From contig OX621254.1 of NCBI GenBank assembly GCA_951640165.1, forward strand, positions 22,232,001-22,296,000: a DNA stretch of 64,000 nucleotides. The letters are read 5' to 3'. This DNA comes from Pseudoips prasinana. Lineage: Eukaryota; Arthropoda; Insecta; Lepidoptera; Nolidae. The position numbers and the translations under genes are program-made. Under the pieces are notes generated by a model. The model saw nothing but the letters and a program-made list of their open reading frames with translations, ran no database searches and was not told the DNA's origin. Every line of letters begins with the position of its first letter. The first letter of the stretch is position 1. Shown here piece after piece: positions 1-12,300 of this stretch.

Positions 1-87
1 ATTGCATCTAACAGCGATGCTTTGAATGAACTCAAAAAGAACAATAGAAACTATAAAAAAAGTGAAAAACCGTGGCAAGAGAATTAA
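1..87 (+). CDS. possible 3' end of an upstream gene's last coding exon
   Basis: Frame 1 is open from the window edge for 28 codons and ends with TAA at 85-87. It reads IASNSDALNELKKNNRNYKK and then SEKPWQEN, a hydrophilic tail. Nothing in it identifies a family. A 28-codon opening can occur by chance in AT-rich DNA, so this is only a candidate partial exon. Confidence 0.22.
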   Translation: MASNSDALNELKKNNRNYKKSEKPWQEN

Positions 88-719
88 AGGAAAAGCGAAA
101 ACTGATTGTTAAAGATTCTCAGTAAGTATTCAAATGAGTACATTGAGAAATAATGCACTACGTACTACATTATATCTCAATGAATAAGTACATTAAACTT
201 ATAAGTAAGACGAATTAGTCCTATACTCTATAATATTTTTTTTATTTTAAAATCTGTTGCTATTTTGTCTACGTTAGAACATAAATATGACAATACAAAT
301 TAATTATCTACCTACTTACCAACATGGCGACAAAACAAATGAATGACATGTTTTAAGTGCACCAACCAGAGTCTGACATATTTTTTAATGATTTAAAATA
401 ATCTTCTCAATATGTAAACTGTTTTATTTCCGTTTTATTTGTAAATAATAATTGCGGTTCTAGCTTATACACGACTATATACGACCTCGTATTCAAAGAA
501 CAGAGTATTATGTATACTCCTTTCTTTTCATACAAGTAAAAAAACTAAAACTGCGGATTTTTTACTTGTTTGTTGCTTATTTTTACCTATATATTGCATC
601 TAAACTAAAATGTCACATCTAAAGATGCCCCGTCCTTTTCATAAGAATCACGTTGGAAAGAAATGCGATGATATTAAAATTAGTTTAGATAAATTATATT
701 ATTAAATACTGACTTCCTC
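88..719. other. no recognisable feature
   Basis: AT-rich sequence with no long ORF, no recognised repeat core and no clear promoter. Confidence 0.5.
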
Positions 720-940
720 GTTGGTCTAGATTCAAATCCCGGGTCGGGCCAAAATTGATTTTGAGAATATTCCGTAAAGAAAATTTTGCAATATCAGCTC
801 AGCCTGGGAGTGGGTGGTACTATACCCCCATGCCTCGGAGAGGACGTAAAGCCGTCGGTCCTGTACCTGACCTTTTTCAAGTCGTGTCGATAGGCGTCCC
901 ATCGGATCAAGAGAGTGATGGAATACAAATAAAATAAATA
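720..940 (+). repeat. interspersed repeat, LINE-tail or SINE-like
   Basis: Contains a tRNA-like B-box segment (ATTCAAATCCCGGGTCGGGC) followed by the CTCGGAGAGGACGTAAAGCC block that recurs in lepidopteran dispersed repeats, and ends in AATAAAATAAATAAAAATAC. The short ORF at 755-937 is part of this repeat and not a gene. The exact family is not certain. Confidence 0.5.
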
Positions 941-944
941 AAAA

Positions 945-1430
945 TACAAAAGGTTTTTATTCACGTAGACTTCAAAAAAGCGCTTGTAAATAGTCAGAAC
1001 ATGTTTGTAGTATTATAGTTGTATACATTATTATTTCTAGTAACATAGATATTTAGGTACACATGTATTGATAGTATTAAAACATTAATAAAATTTATTT
1101 TATAACAGCAATGATATTTAGCTAGCTCGTATCAAGTTATTGTCAAGAGATTATGTTTAAGTTTAATTATCTAGTTTAAGTCTAATATTTGTAATACATA
1201 TTGGCAATGGTTCTGTCTATATTAGGGTGATATTATTATGACGGACCTTGTACTAATAACGACGGTCGCGCTTTAATGCTATCACCGGATCCAATGCGCC
1301 CCAACTGAGAAGACCCAGCGAAACAAACTAAGCGGGTGTCTCTACTACCGGTTTCAACACGGCCCAGTTGAGACGCTCCGGCGAAACATACTCAATGGGG
1401 CATATACACGAGATTTGGTCCACTTACTGT
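945..1430 (-). repeat. dispersed repeat R480, copy 1 (inverted)
   Basis: About 480 bp that is closely similar, in reverse complement, to 12585-13020 (shared blocks include GCGCTT near the tail, GAGCTAGCTAAATATCAT, GACGGACCTTG, and GGATCC beside GCGCCCCAACTGAGAAG). A third, truncated copy lies at 10780-11015. The 3' end in the other orientation is GAATAAAAACCTTTTTTA, which looks like a retroelement tail. No coding capacity remains. Confidence 0.7.
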
Positions 1431-1487
1431 AATTATTTAGCAGGCAAACACAATATATTATTATGCTCGATAGGTTGTCTGATTATT

Positions 1488-1640
1488 TATTTATTTTAGG
1501 TTTAATATTTATTTTATGTGCCCCTATGTTTGCGCATACACTTGTGCACTATAATATGTCCTGCGTGGTAGGTTAGTCTCCATTGAGAGTGGCCGCCGTA
1601 GCCGAAATTCGACGTGGAGGACATTATTATTATATAATAT
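1488..1640 (+). repeat. LINE 3'-end fragment
   Basis: A block around GAGTGGCCGCCGTAGCCGAA followed by a short ATTATTATTAT tail. A related block occurs in the opposite orientation near 62090-62125, where a MITE is inserted. No RT coding sequence remains. Confidence 0.45.
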
Positions 1641-1673
1641 TAAATACAACATTTTGTGATTTAATTGCTGTGT

Positions 1674-1985
1674 TCAGCAGGCTCTTTGAGTCTCGGTGCT
1701 TTTGCAGCTGGCTTCTCTAGTTGCAAATCTCTCATTTTATGAGGCTATAGCCTCTTTACATCATTCTGTCTCCCGCTTTGCTCTGGAGGGAAATGGAACT
1801 ATTCATTTTCTAACTCCTCCTTTTTTCTGTTTCTGATTAAATTCGTTGCGGGATCCAAGACAGTTAAAGCGATTCCCCGGGACATGCCTGAGCTTCACCG
1901 CTCAGTGTCATTTCATTGTGCGCCACCGTTGATCCTGGCTTACAGGAGTTGCAGTGGTGGGTAAGAGGGAGGGACTAGTCCCGAA
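1674..1985 (+). repeat. dispersed repeat RP1, copy 1
   Basis: About 310 bp including CTGTCTCCCGCTTTGCTCTG and GTGTCATTTCATTGTG. The same unit recurs at 11274-11482, where it is interrupted by an insertion and resumes at 12118-12165. Coding frames are broken and the family is not recognised. Confidence 0.65.
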
Positions 1986-2070
1986 TAATAAAAAAAGGCT
2001 CTTTGTACGATCTAATGATTTAGGTAAATAGTTCTTTGTATAGATAAATTGATACATGTTAAACACATCA

Positions 2071-2182
2071 TATATCATTATTTATTTATATTCATACCCA
2101 CAAGCTTTCGCATTTATAATATTAGTAGATATATTATAAATGCGAAAGTTTGTGGGTATGAATATAAATAAATAATGATATA
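2071..2182. repeat. near-perfect long palindrome
   Basis: Arms of about 52 bp (2071-2122 and 2131-2182) are reverse complements with about one mismatch and an 8-nt spacer. The inner arm contains TTTCGCATTTATAATATTAG, the left end of the Helitron-like family in this window. The structure looks like a head-to-head duplication of that end plus its flank. Confidence 0.75.
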
Positions 2183-2189
2183 AATAAAT

Positions 2190-2395
2190 AAATATCTTCG
2201 GACAACTAACACATTGCCATCAGATCTCTGATCCCAAATTAAGCAGAGCCTGTGCTATGCCAACCAGACAACTGACAAACATACTTATATATTTCTATAT
2301 AATACATAAATATCTGTCCAGGGTGGGAATCGAACCCACGCACGACCTACGGTGTGAAAGGCAAGCATCTACCAACCACGGCAAATAGCTGCATA
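2190..2395 (-). mobile_element. tRNA-derived SINE (SINE-A)
   Basis: On the minus strand it reads as a tRNA-like head with B box GGTTCGATTCCCACC, then ATATTTATGTATTATATAG-like body and a 3' block with TTTGGGATCAG. Many related copies occur on both strands of the window. Confidence 0.75.
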
Positions 2396-2399
2396 ACTT

Positions 2400-2715
2400 C
2401 TTTAGTTTTAATGTACCTTAATTTTGTTTTATTTATTCCCGACCTAATATTGAGAAATAAATAAAAATTAGTCCATACACCTATTATTTTAGACGTTTTT
2501 ATTATTTGATAAGAATCGTTATAAGATCACGTCCAAAATTTAATGTATAAAGGTAGGTCGATAAAAAAATAATCAACTCTTTCCGTTAAAACAGCAAATT
2601 TTACAAAAATACAAGATTTTTATTTTCTATTCTTTTTCATATTTTATGCTTATCTTATAACGATTCTGGAAAGCATATTTCGATGGTGAATCCTATAAGT
2701 AAGTGACTTAAAGGT
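2400..2715. other. no recognisable feature
   Basis: AT-rich flank between SINE-A and the first candidate promoter. No ORF or repeat was recognised. Confidence 0.5.
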
Positions 2716-2720
2716 CTGTT

Positions 2721-2763
2721 TATATAAATACAGAAATATGAGGATAGAACAACACCAATCAGT
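2721..2763 (+). promoter_or_regulatory. candidate TATA plus initiator core promoter
   Basis: TATATAAATA at 2721-2730 is followed by the arthropod initiator TCAGT at 2759-2763. The TATA-to-initiator gap is about 5 nt longer than the usual insect spacing. It lies about 530 bp before the inhibitor ATG and could start a longer 5' UTR or an upstream noncoding exon. It is an alternative to the Inr/DPE promoter at 3214. Confidence 0.35.
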
Positions 2764-3213
2764 AGTTCGTTCCTAAACGTTAACAAGAATATTTAATTAC
2801 AATAAACTGATAAATGAAATACTATATATTTATCAACAAACAAACTCTGTAGTACACGTGATTGCAACTGCAACTAATCACAATATTTCTACGAAACATA
2901 ACCTCATATCTTTATCAAATACCAGTAGGTACCTATTTGTCAAGAGGTCACCGCGTCGAACAACGGACCATTTTAATTCACTAACTCTACCGTATTTAGA
3001 ACCTACCTATTAAAAATAATCACAATATAGATAATACATGTCACACCACAGTTTATTTTACCAGTATATTAAACGGTAAATTATTACCATTTTCTGTAAT
3101 TTGACTCTTATATGTTAAGTATCAAGAAGGGTGGAGAGAAAAAAATTCATAAATCGAACGGTAAATTTAATGTTGCGCAGGAGTATATCATTTGAATAGT
3201 ACGGGATGGTACA

Positions 3214-3247
3214 TCAGTCGTATGCTGGAGTCGGCGGCCGACGGACG
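3214..3247 (+). promoter_or_regulatory. TATA-less Inr plus DPE core promoter of the inhibitor gene
   Basis: TCAGT at 3214-3218 matches the arthropod initiator with +1 at A3216. GGACG at 3243-3247 fits the downstream promoter element RGWYV and falls exactly at +28 to +32. This predicts a 75-nt 5' UTR before the ATG at 3291. No TATA box lies at -30. Confidence 0.5.
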
Positions 3248-3290
3248 TGTCCGAGGGAATTCTAATTAAGTGTTGTGTCATTATAGTGAG

Positions 3291-3351
3291 ATGAAGTGGT
3301 CAATATTTGTTTGTTTGCTCGTGTGTTTGGCAAGGTTCTGCAATGCCGGGG
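3291..3351 (+). CDS. inhibitor exon 1: start codon and signal peptide
   Basis: ATG at 3291 opens [20 protein letters not shown], a basic residue followed by a hydrophobic core and a small-residue site (CNA|G), so residues 1-19 are a signal peptide. The exon ends in phase 1 before GTAAGG at 3352, a strong donor. No upstream in-frame ATG is needed, and the initiator lies 75 bp upstream. Confidence 0.8.
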
Positions 3352-6300
3352 GTAAGGTTATCCCTTGTTTTACTTTTTTCGGAAACACTGTTTTTGGAAC
3401 CTATATATTTAATAGATTTTTTGTTTAAAATACCACTAATAAATATAATCACTATTAAAATTACACCAATAGCCATGAGATTATCCCGATCTTTAATATT
3501 CAAATTTGCAATAATTTCAAGCATAGTCTAGCAAAAGAATCTGAGACCATTAATTGAAATCTCTCTTCTATATTATAAGTGATTTATGTTATAATAATGT
3601 TAAAATAAATATTGGATATATGAATAGATTAACACTTAAAATATGTGCGAGAGAATATTAATGGAATCTATCTGATATTTAACCCTGAATCATATTCATA
3701 ATACTTAGCACTAATTACAACTCGAGAAAATTATAAATGAGGTGTTAACTATTATACCACTGTCCGATTAAAATGCCTTAAATTATTACATAGGTAAATC
3801 AAAATACCGGACAATATTACTAAGAATTATACTGAGAATTATGAAATGTAATTCAAATGATTAGGTTGTCCGATAAAGAGCTAGGCAGTGACATTCGATC
3901 CATAAAAAATTGCCTTAAATTATTTTTGTAAAATACATAATAATATTACTATGAATTAGCCTGACAACTATGTAATTTAAATCAAATAATGACTACTAGA
4001 GATCGCACTTACTCGAAATTTTACCATTAAGCTTCTATTGTCACAGACTATAGACATTAAAGACAAATAATAGTTCTCAGTTTTGACACTCAGTTTTTCA
4101 AAAGCATTGTAGTGTGTGCAATGTTTTTATTTTTATTAAAATAATTTACCTCTTATACCTATTATATAAAAATATTAGATTTCTGCACTCCGTCTCCATA
4201 TTTCCGCGCCGCGCCATTTTTGTAAAAAGGTGTACACAGTTTTTGCCTCATGTAGTAATATTAAAATAATATCGGATATTTATTGCATGGGCCCTTACAA
4301 GATGGACCGATGATCTTGTGAGGGTCGTTGGAAGCCGCTGGATGCGGGTAGCGCTAGACCGGCTATTGTGCAGCTCTTTGGGGGAGGCCTTTGTCCAGCA
4401 GTACACGTCATTCGGCTGATATATCTGGGGACTTTATATCTGGGGACAATGTCACACAGATCATCCTAGCCCCAAACTAAGCAAAGCTTGTACTATGGGT
4501 ACCAGGCGACGATATACATACTTATATAGATAGAAAAATACTTAAATACATAGAAAACATCCATGACTCAGAAACAAATATTCGTGCTCATCACACAAAT
4601 TTTTGCACTTACCGGGATTCGAACCCAGGAGCACCAGCTTCGTAGGCAGGAGCACTACCAACTAGGCTAAGGTGACCGTCATGATGATAATAATACACTT
4701 TAAAATGTTTCTTAAGTAGAAACTCTATATTTACTATTTTATACAAAACTAATTATAATATACCTGTCTGTTTGTCTTTGTGCGTATATATCGTTATGTA
4801 TGTTTAAGCTTCCCGCCAGCTGCCTAACAATCAATATTTAAATCTGAACATCTGACGATAATGATGCACTTTTAAACGTTTGTTCTTTATTTATTATCTA
4901 GAGACATTCAGAAACTCTACATTTTATACAAAACTAATAGCTAGTCTTTTTGCCGTACATGGAGATTCTAAAATGATTGCCTGTCTGTTGGCCTGTTGGC
5001 GTGGTGGGCAAATACTTGCTTTTCACGTCGGAGGTCGTGGGTTCGATTCCCACGCAGGACAGATATTTGTTTGCATGAACATGTTTTGGGTGTAATTATC
5101 TATATATGTAGTATATCAGTTATCTGGTTTCCATAGTACAAGCTCTGCTTAGTTTGGGAACAGTTTGCCGTGTGTGAATAATGTCCCAGGATATTATGTT
5201 TGTCTATATGCGTATATATCGTTATTTTTGTTTAAGCTTCTCGCCGGCCGGCTTTCGATCAATATTTATATCTGGGCAGTAATGATACTGCCCAGAGTTA
5301 AATATTGATTGAAGGTCGGGTCACGATATTGGATATAAATGATCTTAGAGATGTTAATAATTGTTAGGGGGATGCGCGACATGTTCATCTACTATATAAA
5401 ATTAAGTCGGGTTTTCCTTCCTGACGCTATAACTCCAGAACGCACGAACCGATTTCCACGGTTTTGCATTCGTTGGAAAGGTCTCGGGCTCCGTGAGGTT
5501 TATAGCAAAGAAAATTTATAAAATTTAACGCGGGTAACACCGCGGGGCTTAGCTAGTGTTCTTATAAGAATAACAAGCCACCAGGACAAAGTCTGGCACT
5601 TGCTACCTGACGTTAAATTAGTGATATCATAGCGCTAATATATCAATAATAGATGACAGAAATATTTAGAGATTTTTTTTAAAATTTTGACTGACTCAAT
5701 AACATTATTACTTTGAGGTTTCAGTAACTTCTATGAATTGTCATCTTATGGTTTAAATCCGTAATTCGGAACGTACCTACCTGTTTTTCTAATTTGGTAT
5801 GTATATACATTAGGTACGAGGAGTGTTTAAAAAAAATTTGAAGGAAAATATTACTCACTACTTACTTAAAATTCCATATAAATAACATATACAGTTATGC
5901 AGAAATTGGCGCGTGTTTCGATCAGAATGCAAAATAAAGTCAACATTTTAACTTTTTAAAATTTAAACTTTATGTAATTATTTTATGAGCTGAAATAAAT
6001 AACGTATATGTGTATGTTCATATATGCTTTCTAAATCATTTTATAGGATAAACGGATTTACCATAAACTTTAACCATAGAGTGTCCTATAAAATTGTTTT
6101 TTAATGTTGTAAAGGAAAGCCTAGAGAAAATCCACAGACTAACGGAATAATGACTCTCTTAGAGCCTTACGAATTTTATATTCTGGACAATAGTTGATAA
6201 GATATGTTAGTTCACTTATCAGTCTTTTGGTTATTACTATTATTTATTAAGTTCATTCATATAATACGATAAGACTTGGGGTTCACTCGACGTAAGTGAA

Positions 6301-9300
6301 GTTATCGATTCAGACGTTCCTTATAATTACTACAGATTGCCAATAACGGTTCAAGAATAGATAGCAAATAAAACATTTAACATTACTTTTATCTAATTTT
6401 ATGAACATCTGATATAGGATGTATTTGTATTGTTATATCAATTAATATTTAAATAACCTTAAATAACCATTTTGACAATATCTTAAAGAACACTCCTTTT
6501 ATGGAGCAATGGCTCGCTCTTTCAGTGCATCCGCCAGTTTCAATCAATGTTGAGTTTGTTGTTTTCCAGTTTGTGTTGTAATATTCACTTATTTAGAGGT
6601 GGTTTATTAAACCGTAGACTTTAGGAATTGGATTTAGATCAGAATAATATAATAAATGCACTTTCTAAACTTATTTTATAGGTATTTCACTAATTACAAT
6701 GTGTGTATATTCATATGTATATATCGATAACGTAATATTACATTTTCTACCTATTTATAAGAACAGTAGATGTAGGACACAGCGTTCATTCGCTCAAATA
6801 GCAGCCAGACTTGGGAAGTACCTCCACCTTACAGGAGACATTCCTTAATAATAACATTAATAATTTAATGTTGTGTTTCTGAGTGTGAGTAAGGTCGCCA
6901 GAGCTCATAGGGGTGGGGATGGGGAGGATCAGCAACAATTGTTTGCGGACACTTTTCAACGCCGGCAACGCACCCGCGACTCCTTGGTGTTGCGAGTGTC
7001 CATGGGCTTCGGTGAATGGCATTAGGTGACCTATTTGCTCGTTTGTCGCCCTCTTATATAAAAAAGCGCTGTTTAAAGCCAGTGTGCATACCTATATTTT
7101 TATTTATTTATTTAGATTCTACAAACACTAAATTAAACATTTGATTTCATCAGCAGTTTTGGTCAGAGGGCAATTTTATATTCTTTGACGAAAGCGTAAA
7201 AACACACCTCTCCAGCTTCGGGTTTGCTTTGCACATTCCAAAATATTCTTATGCTTTACTGGAGCTAAGTATGCCGAGACCACCCACAGATGAATCCAAA
7301 GAATATTCATGCGTACCAAAGAGTATGCATGCATATAGGGTTACCATATATCAGTATTTGTCATGAGATATTATGATGTTATTACGATACGATTGGATTT
7401 TGGTAACCTCTTGATATCTCAGGATTTTTTGAATTTTCAATTCAATTCAGCCGTTCCCCCACCCCCCGCCCCGCTCTGCTTTGAGTGCGATGTCCAACAC
7501 GTGAGCGGGCTCCGTAAAACAATAAAATTACGACTATTTTAAATTGTTAAGTACGTTTAAGAGAAAATTCTCAAACTGTAAGCAATCTCAGGATTTGTCA
7601 ATGGAAATCTTCCCTTTTCTCCAGATTTTTGATTTTTTGTCTGGTATCCCTCTAGTATGCCATCTTTCTGCATCTCATCTTTTGTTACATTCTCTTTGGC
7701 ATTTAATGTGCAAGATAATACACTTGGGGTTACGTAAAGGACTACAACATTTTAATATCTATACATATAATAAAATCGTAGGAAAGTCAAAACTGTACAT
7801 GGAATATTTTTAAAAAAGGATTCTTGGGCCATGATCTAAAATCGATATAGAAGCCAAAAATATAGTTTTTAGAATTTTTGTCTGTTTGTCTGTATGTATG
7901 TCCGGGCTAAACTCAAAAAGTAGTGCATGGATTTACTTCAAATTTTGCATTAATATTACTAAGAGGTCGGGTCAACATATAGGCTACATATTATCACGCT
8001 ATCACCTACGCTATAAAATTTAACGAGGGTAAAACCGCGGGGCACAGCTAGTACGTAAAAAATATGGTAAAAAAGGTGAACAGTACTGAAAATAAAAATA
8101 AATATTCTACCAAATTACTCGATTATAATATCAGGTCAAAATGCATAAAAATATACGATAAATTGAAAAGTTTGCTTTAATCAGGTTATATATTGCATTT
8201 TTTTTAAAATTTGTACCCTTTTTAATATTATAGTGACTTGCCCCGACTTCAGACAGGTAATAAAATGGAAAAGTAAATTAGTACTTCACGCCAAATAGGT
8301 AAAGGTAATTTTCGTGAGAATCTCGTTTAAAATAACAAGTAAACCCATGTCACTAGCTGATATCTAGTTTTCTATAGGTAAAAGAATTTTTAAAATTAGT
8401 ATTTGAGTTTATCTTTGTTCATCTATTTATTTTGAGTATATGTATAACTTTGATTGTACGTGTAGTGCGTGGTGGTCGCCGAGCACTCTCGTGTGGACAT
8501 TATTTGTGTGACTCATAAATGGTTGTTCTGAGTCTGGGTTTATTGTTTATTATTTGTGTGACTCATAAATGGTTGTTCTGTGGCTGCTTTGTGGCGGTGA
8601 ATTGCTTTTTTGTAAAGTCCCTCTCGGTACAGGGATTTAATTCCTATTGCGGGTTCTTTATAATGTTACTTTAGATGCAGTTTGAGCATTAGTCCTTTAA
8701 CTAATAATAATTTATTTATTGTTAATAATTAATTATTGTTATTTATTTATTTTATTTATTGTTAATAACTAAGATGGTGCATAGCGCGTAGATTGTTAAT
8801 CTTTTGGACCTGAGTGTAAATAAGGTCATCTGAGAACCCCTCCTCCGTGGAGGATTGATTATTCTAGTACTTTAAGCAGTAATATGTAAGATTTTTTTTT
8901 TAATTTTTTTTTAGTAGCAACTTAATTTTCTATTTAGTAGTAAAATAATAACTTTCTCTTGGAGTCTTTAATTTTTAATAATCTTTAAAAGAACAATTAT
9001 TGTACATATGTGTACAAGATGTAACATAAGCAGTGGACTTAAGTTAAGGAGCTTAATTTGTCTATGAAACTGAACAGCGTATCAAGCAGCTAAGCTCATC
9101 AACATACAAAATACTCAAAAAATATATTAACTCCCCATACTATAACTATGAAATTTGCCGTTGGACGTTAGGCCGTGTGGTTTCCGGCCTTTAATTTAAT
9201 TTACAATATACAAGTTATATCGATCGAAAAAAAATATTAATAAAAAAGCGGGTATTAAAAAAATATGATCCGCTTGTAGCACAGTTGGACATTCATGGTC

Positions 9301-12300
9301 AAACTAGTAGGACGCACATTTATTGCATTTATAGTGCGACTAGAACCGGCAAGAGCGTACTACGTTTTTTAATACAATTTTAGTCATAGATCAAGAGTAT
9401 ATAACCTATCCGTAAAAATCGCCAACTCTATGTTACTAGAAATAGAGGTGGAACTTTGTAACAACTCTATGGATCGCTATTATTCGATTATCTTTACATA
9501 TAATAAAATCGTAGGAAAGTCAAAACTGTACATTGAATATATTTTAAAGAGAATACTTGGTGCGTGATCCACAATCGATATCGAAGCCAAAAATATAGTT
9601 TTTAGAATTTTTGTCTGTTTGTCTGTATGTATGTCCGGGCTAAACGCAAAAAGTACTATATGGATTAACTTCAAATTTTGCATGAATATTACTTAGAGGT
9701 CGAGTCAACATATAGGCTACATATTATCACGCTATCACCTCCGGGGGAGGAGCTGTGATAATTTGTAAAATTTGACGCGGGTAAAACCGCGGGGCACAGC
9801 TAGTACAATATCCAAGTACTATCTTGATTAAACTCGTTGTCAGATACTTACTTACTTACTTATCGTATGGGCAGTGGGTACCCTAGTGTCAGAGTTGTTC
9901 AAGCCGCTCAGTAGGCCTCTGTCATGGCTTAAAGACTGTTGTCTAAAGGCTACAACCAGCACCAGCACCTCAGAAATTAAACCACTTTGGCGATCACCTA
10001 TCTATGGTTTGACCACAAGCCTATTTGCTTAATCTCTCCAATGACTTACGGTCCGGTGAGGGCAACAAGCTATGAGCGCCTTGTCAGATAGAAAATTACA
10101 TTAAAATCCATTTGTCAGTTTAGGACCGACCCCTTTAGTCAGACAAGCAGATACTGTGATGCTCAGATGAAGACTGCTTGCTAACTTAGAGAACTCTTGT
10201 TTTGTCGGAGCTTGAGATCTCAGATCTCTCTCTAGATCGAGGCCTATTTAACTTAGCGCGAGAATTAAATGATAATGATGCTGTGTTTGTCAAAACTCGA
10301 AAGTGAATTGACTGGCCTGTTGATCTAGTGCTAAGTGATCCTGATTGCTAATAATAATAAAGTTCTTTATTAAAGTAATCAAAGACTCAAAATTTTTAGT
10401 AATACATAAGACTTATTCTATGTTAATAAAAATATAGCTAAGATTTTGTTTAGTGGAATACATGAATCAAAGATGCCCTATTCCGTGAGAAAGAGCGCAG
10501 CAATGATTCATGTATCGGCAGTCAAGTCTGCCTGCGATCATGGCCAGAATGCTGTTAGAGTGGCCACGAATCCTGTACACCGCACCGTTTGCGCATTGTG
10601 GCGTATTAAGCCACAGGTCGTGGGATCGATACCCACCCAGAACAAATATTTGTGTGATAAGCACGGTTATTGGTTCTGCGTCTTGTATGTGCGTATTTTG
10701 AAATGCATAAGTAGATATGTCTTTCAATATTCTGGGTGCTAGGCGCTGTCTAGATCAGATGAATGTAGTAGAATATAGCTTAAACTATAAATTTCGATAA
10801 TTAAATCAAAACACAATCTCTTTGACAATAACTTAATACAAGCTAGCTAAATATCTTTACTATTATAAAATAAATGTTATAAATGTTTTAACAATCCGTA
10901 TACCTAAATATCTATATGTAACTAGAAATAATTATGTAGGTATACTTATCTATATTAATACAAACATGTTCTGACTAATTACAAGCGCTTTTTTAATCTC
11001 TACCTGAATAAAAACCTTTTTTATATTATTTTATTTATTTATTAGTTGTCCTTACGTATTTATTTATTATTTATTTCAATTCACAGTAAAGACAATACCA
11101 ACAAATATGATAGGTTCCTTACAAGCTGAACTGTAGCCTTGCATATCTTATTTCGGATCATCGGCAGACATGCAATCCAGCGACGCCAAATAACAATTAG
11201 TATATAATTAAATGATTACGGAACTGTTTTCCTTGAATAAGACCACACGCAGTTATGTTACTGTTAGTTGCAGGTCTCTCCTTTTAGGTGACTCTAACCT
11301 TGTTATATCATTCTGTCTCCCGCTTTGCTCTGGAGGGAAGTGGAACTATTCATTTTCTAACTACTCCTTGTTTCTTTTTGATTAAATTCTTTGCGGGATC
11401 TAAGACAGTAAAAGCGATTCCCGTGGATATACCTAAGCCTCACCGCTCGGTGTCATTTCATTGTGTGCCACTGTCGATCCTAGATAGATAGATTAGATAG
11501 ATTAACTCTTTATTGTACACCAATATTAAAATCGTACAGTACACGAGCATGCAATTAAAAAGTATACAATTAGCGGTCTTATCACTAAAATGTGATCTCT
11601 TCCAGACAACCAAAGAATGGACAATAATAGAGATTATTTAAGAGGGCAGTTGTCGGTGTACTTATACTTTGTTAATAGTACCCATTGGTACACAGTACAA
11701 GAGTCTACTATATATACTAAATACATACATACTATGTACATACATACAAACTATATACATACATACATTCCTATAATAGATAGAAACTTACAAATTACAA
11801 TATTACCTACTTGTTCTATCAATGTACCTATCAGTGATAGGTAGTAATCCCTTAAGGTCTCTGCACACAGCGGGCGCGGCGCGGCGGGACGGGACGGCGA
11901 CGCGACACTGAGGAGTTGTAATGTACTAGATATTACGGACGACGCCACACAGAGCCGTCGCGTCGAGCGGACATTACAACTCCTCAGTGTCGCGTCGCCG
12001 TCCCGTCCCGCCGCGCCGCGCCCGCTGTGTGCAGAGACCTTTACACTTTGCTGGAACTTGTGTAAACTTTGTGCTTGGCGCACTGTAATTGGCAGTGCAT
12101 TCCACAAACGAACACTCTGTCGATCGTAGCTTACTGGAGTTGCAGTGGTGGCTAAGAGGGAAGGACTAAGCAGTTATGCCATTGCAAGTTATGGAGGTAG
12201 GCTGCGATCACAATCCCACCCCATCCCAAGTTGTAATTTTTGTCAATATTAGACGACACTAGTCTCCATCTGTTCACATATTCTTGGTTATTTCGACGGG

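Larger units (their letters stand above)
4720..5330 (+). repeat. tandem duplication split by a SINE
   Basis: The block from AAACTCTATATTTA through TATATATCGTTATGTATGTT to CAATATTTAAATCTG (4728-4856) recurs as 4913-4960 plus 5203-5285. The second copy is interrupted by SINE-A at about 4975-5200, so the duplication predates that insertion. Confidence 0.6.

Noticed and set aside
10446..10742. Overlapping ORFs on both strands (up to 98 codons)
   Set aside because: They lie inside a diverged tRNA-derived SINE; no protein family resemblance.
11751..12107. 118-codon minus-strand ORF rich in Arg, Ser and Ala
   Set aside because: It is created by the GC-rich MITE foldback and the LINE tail around it.
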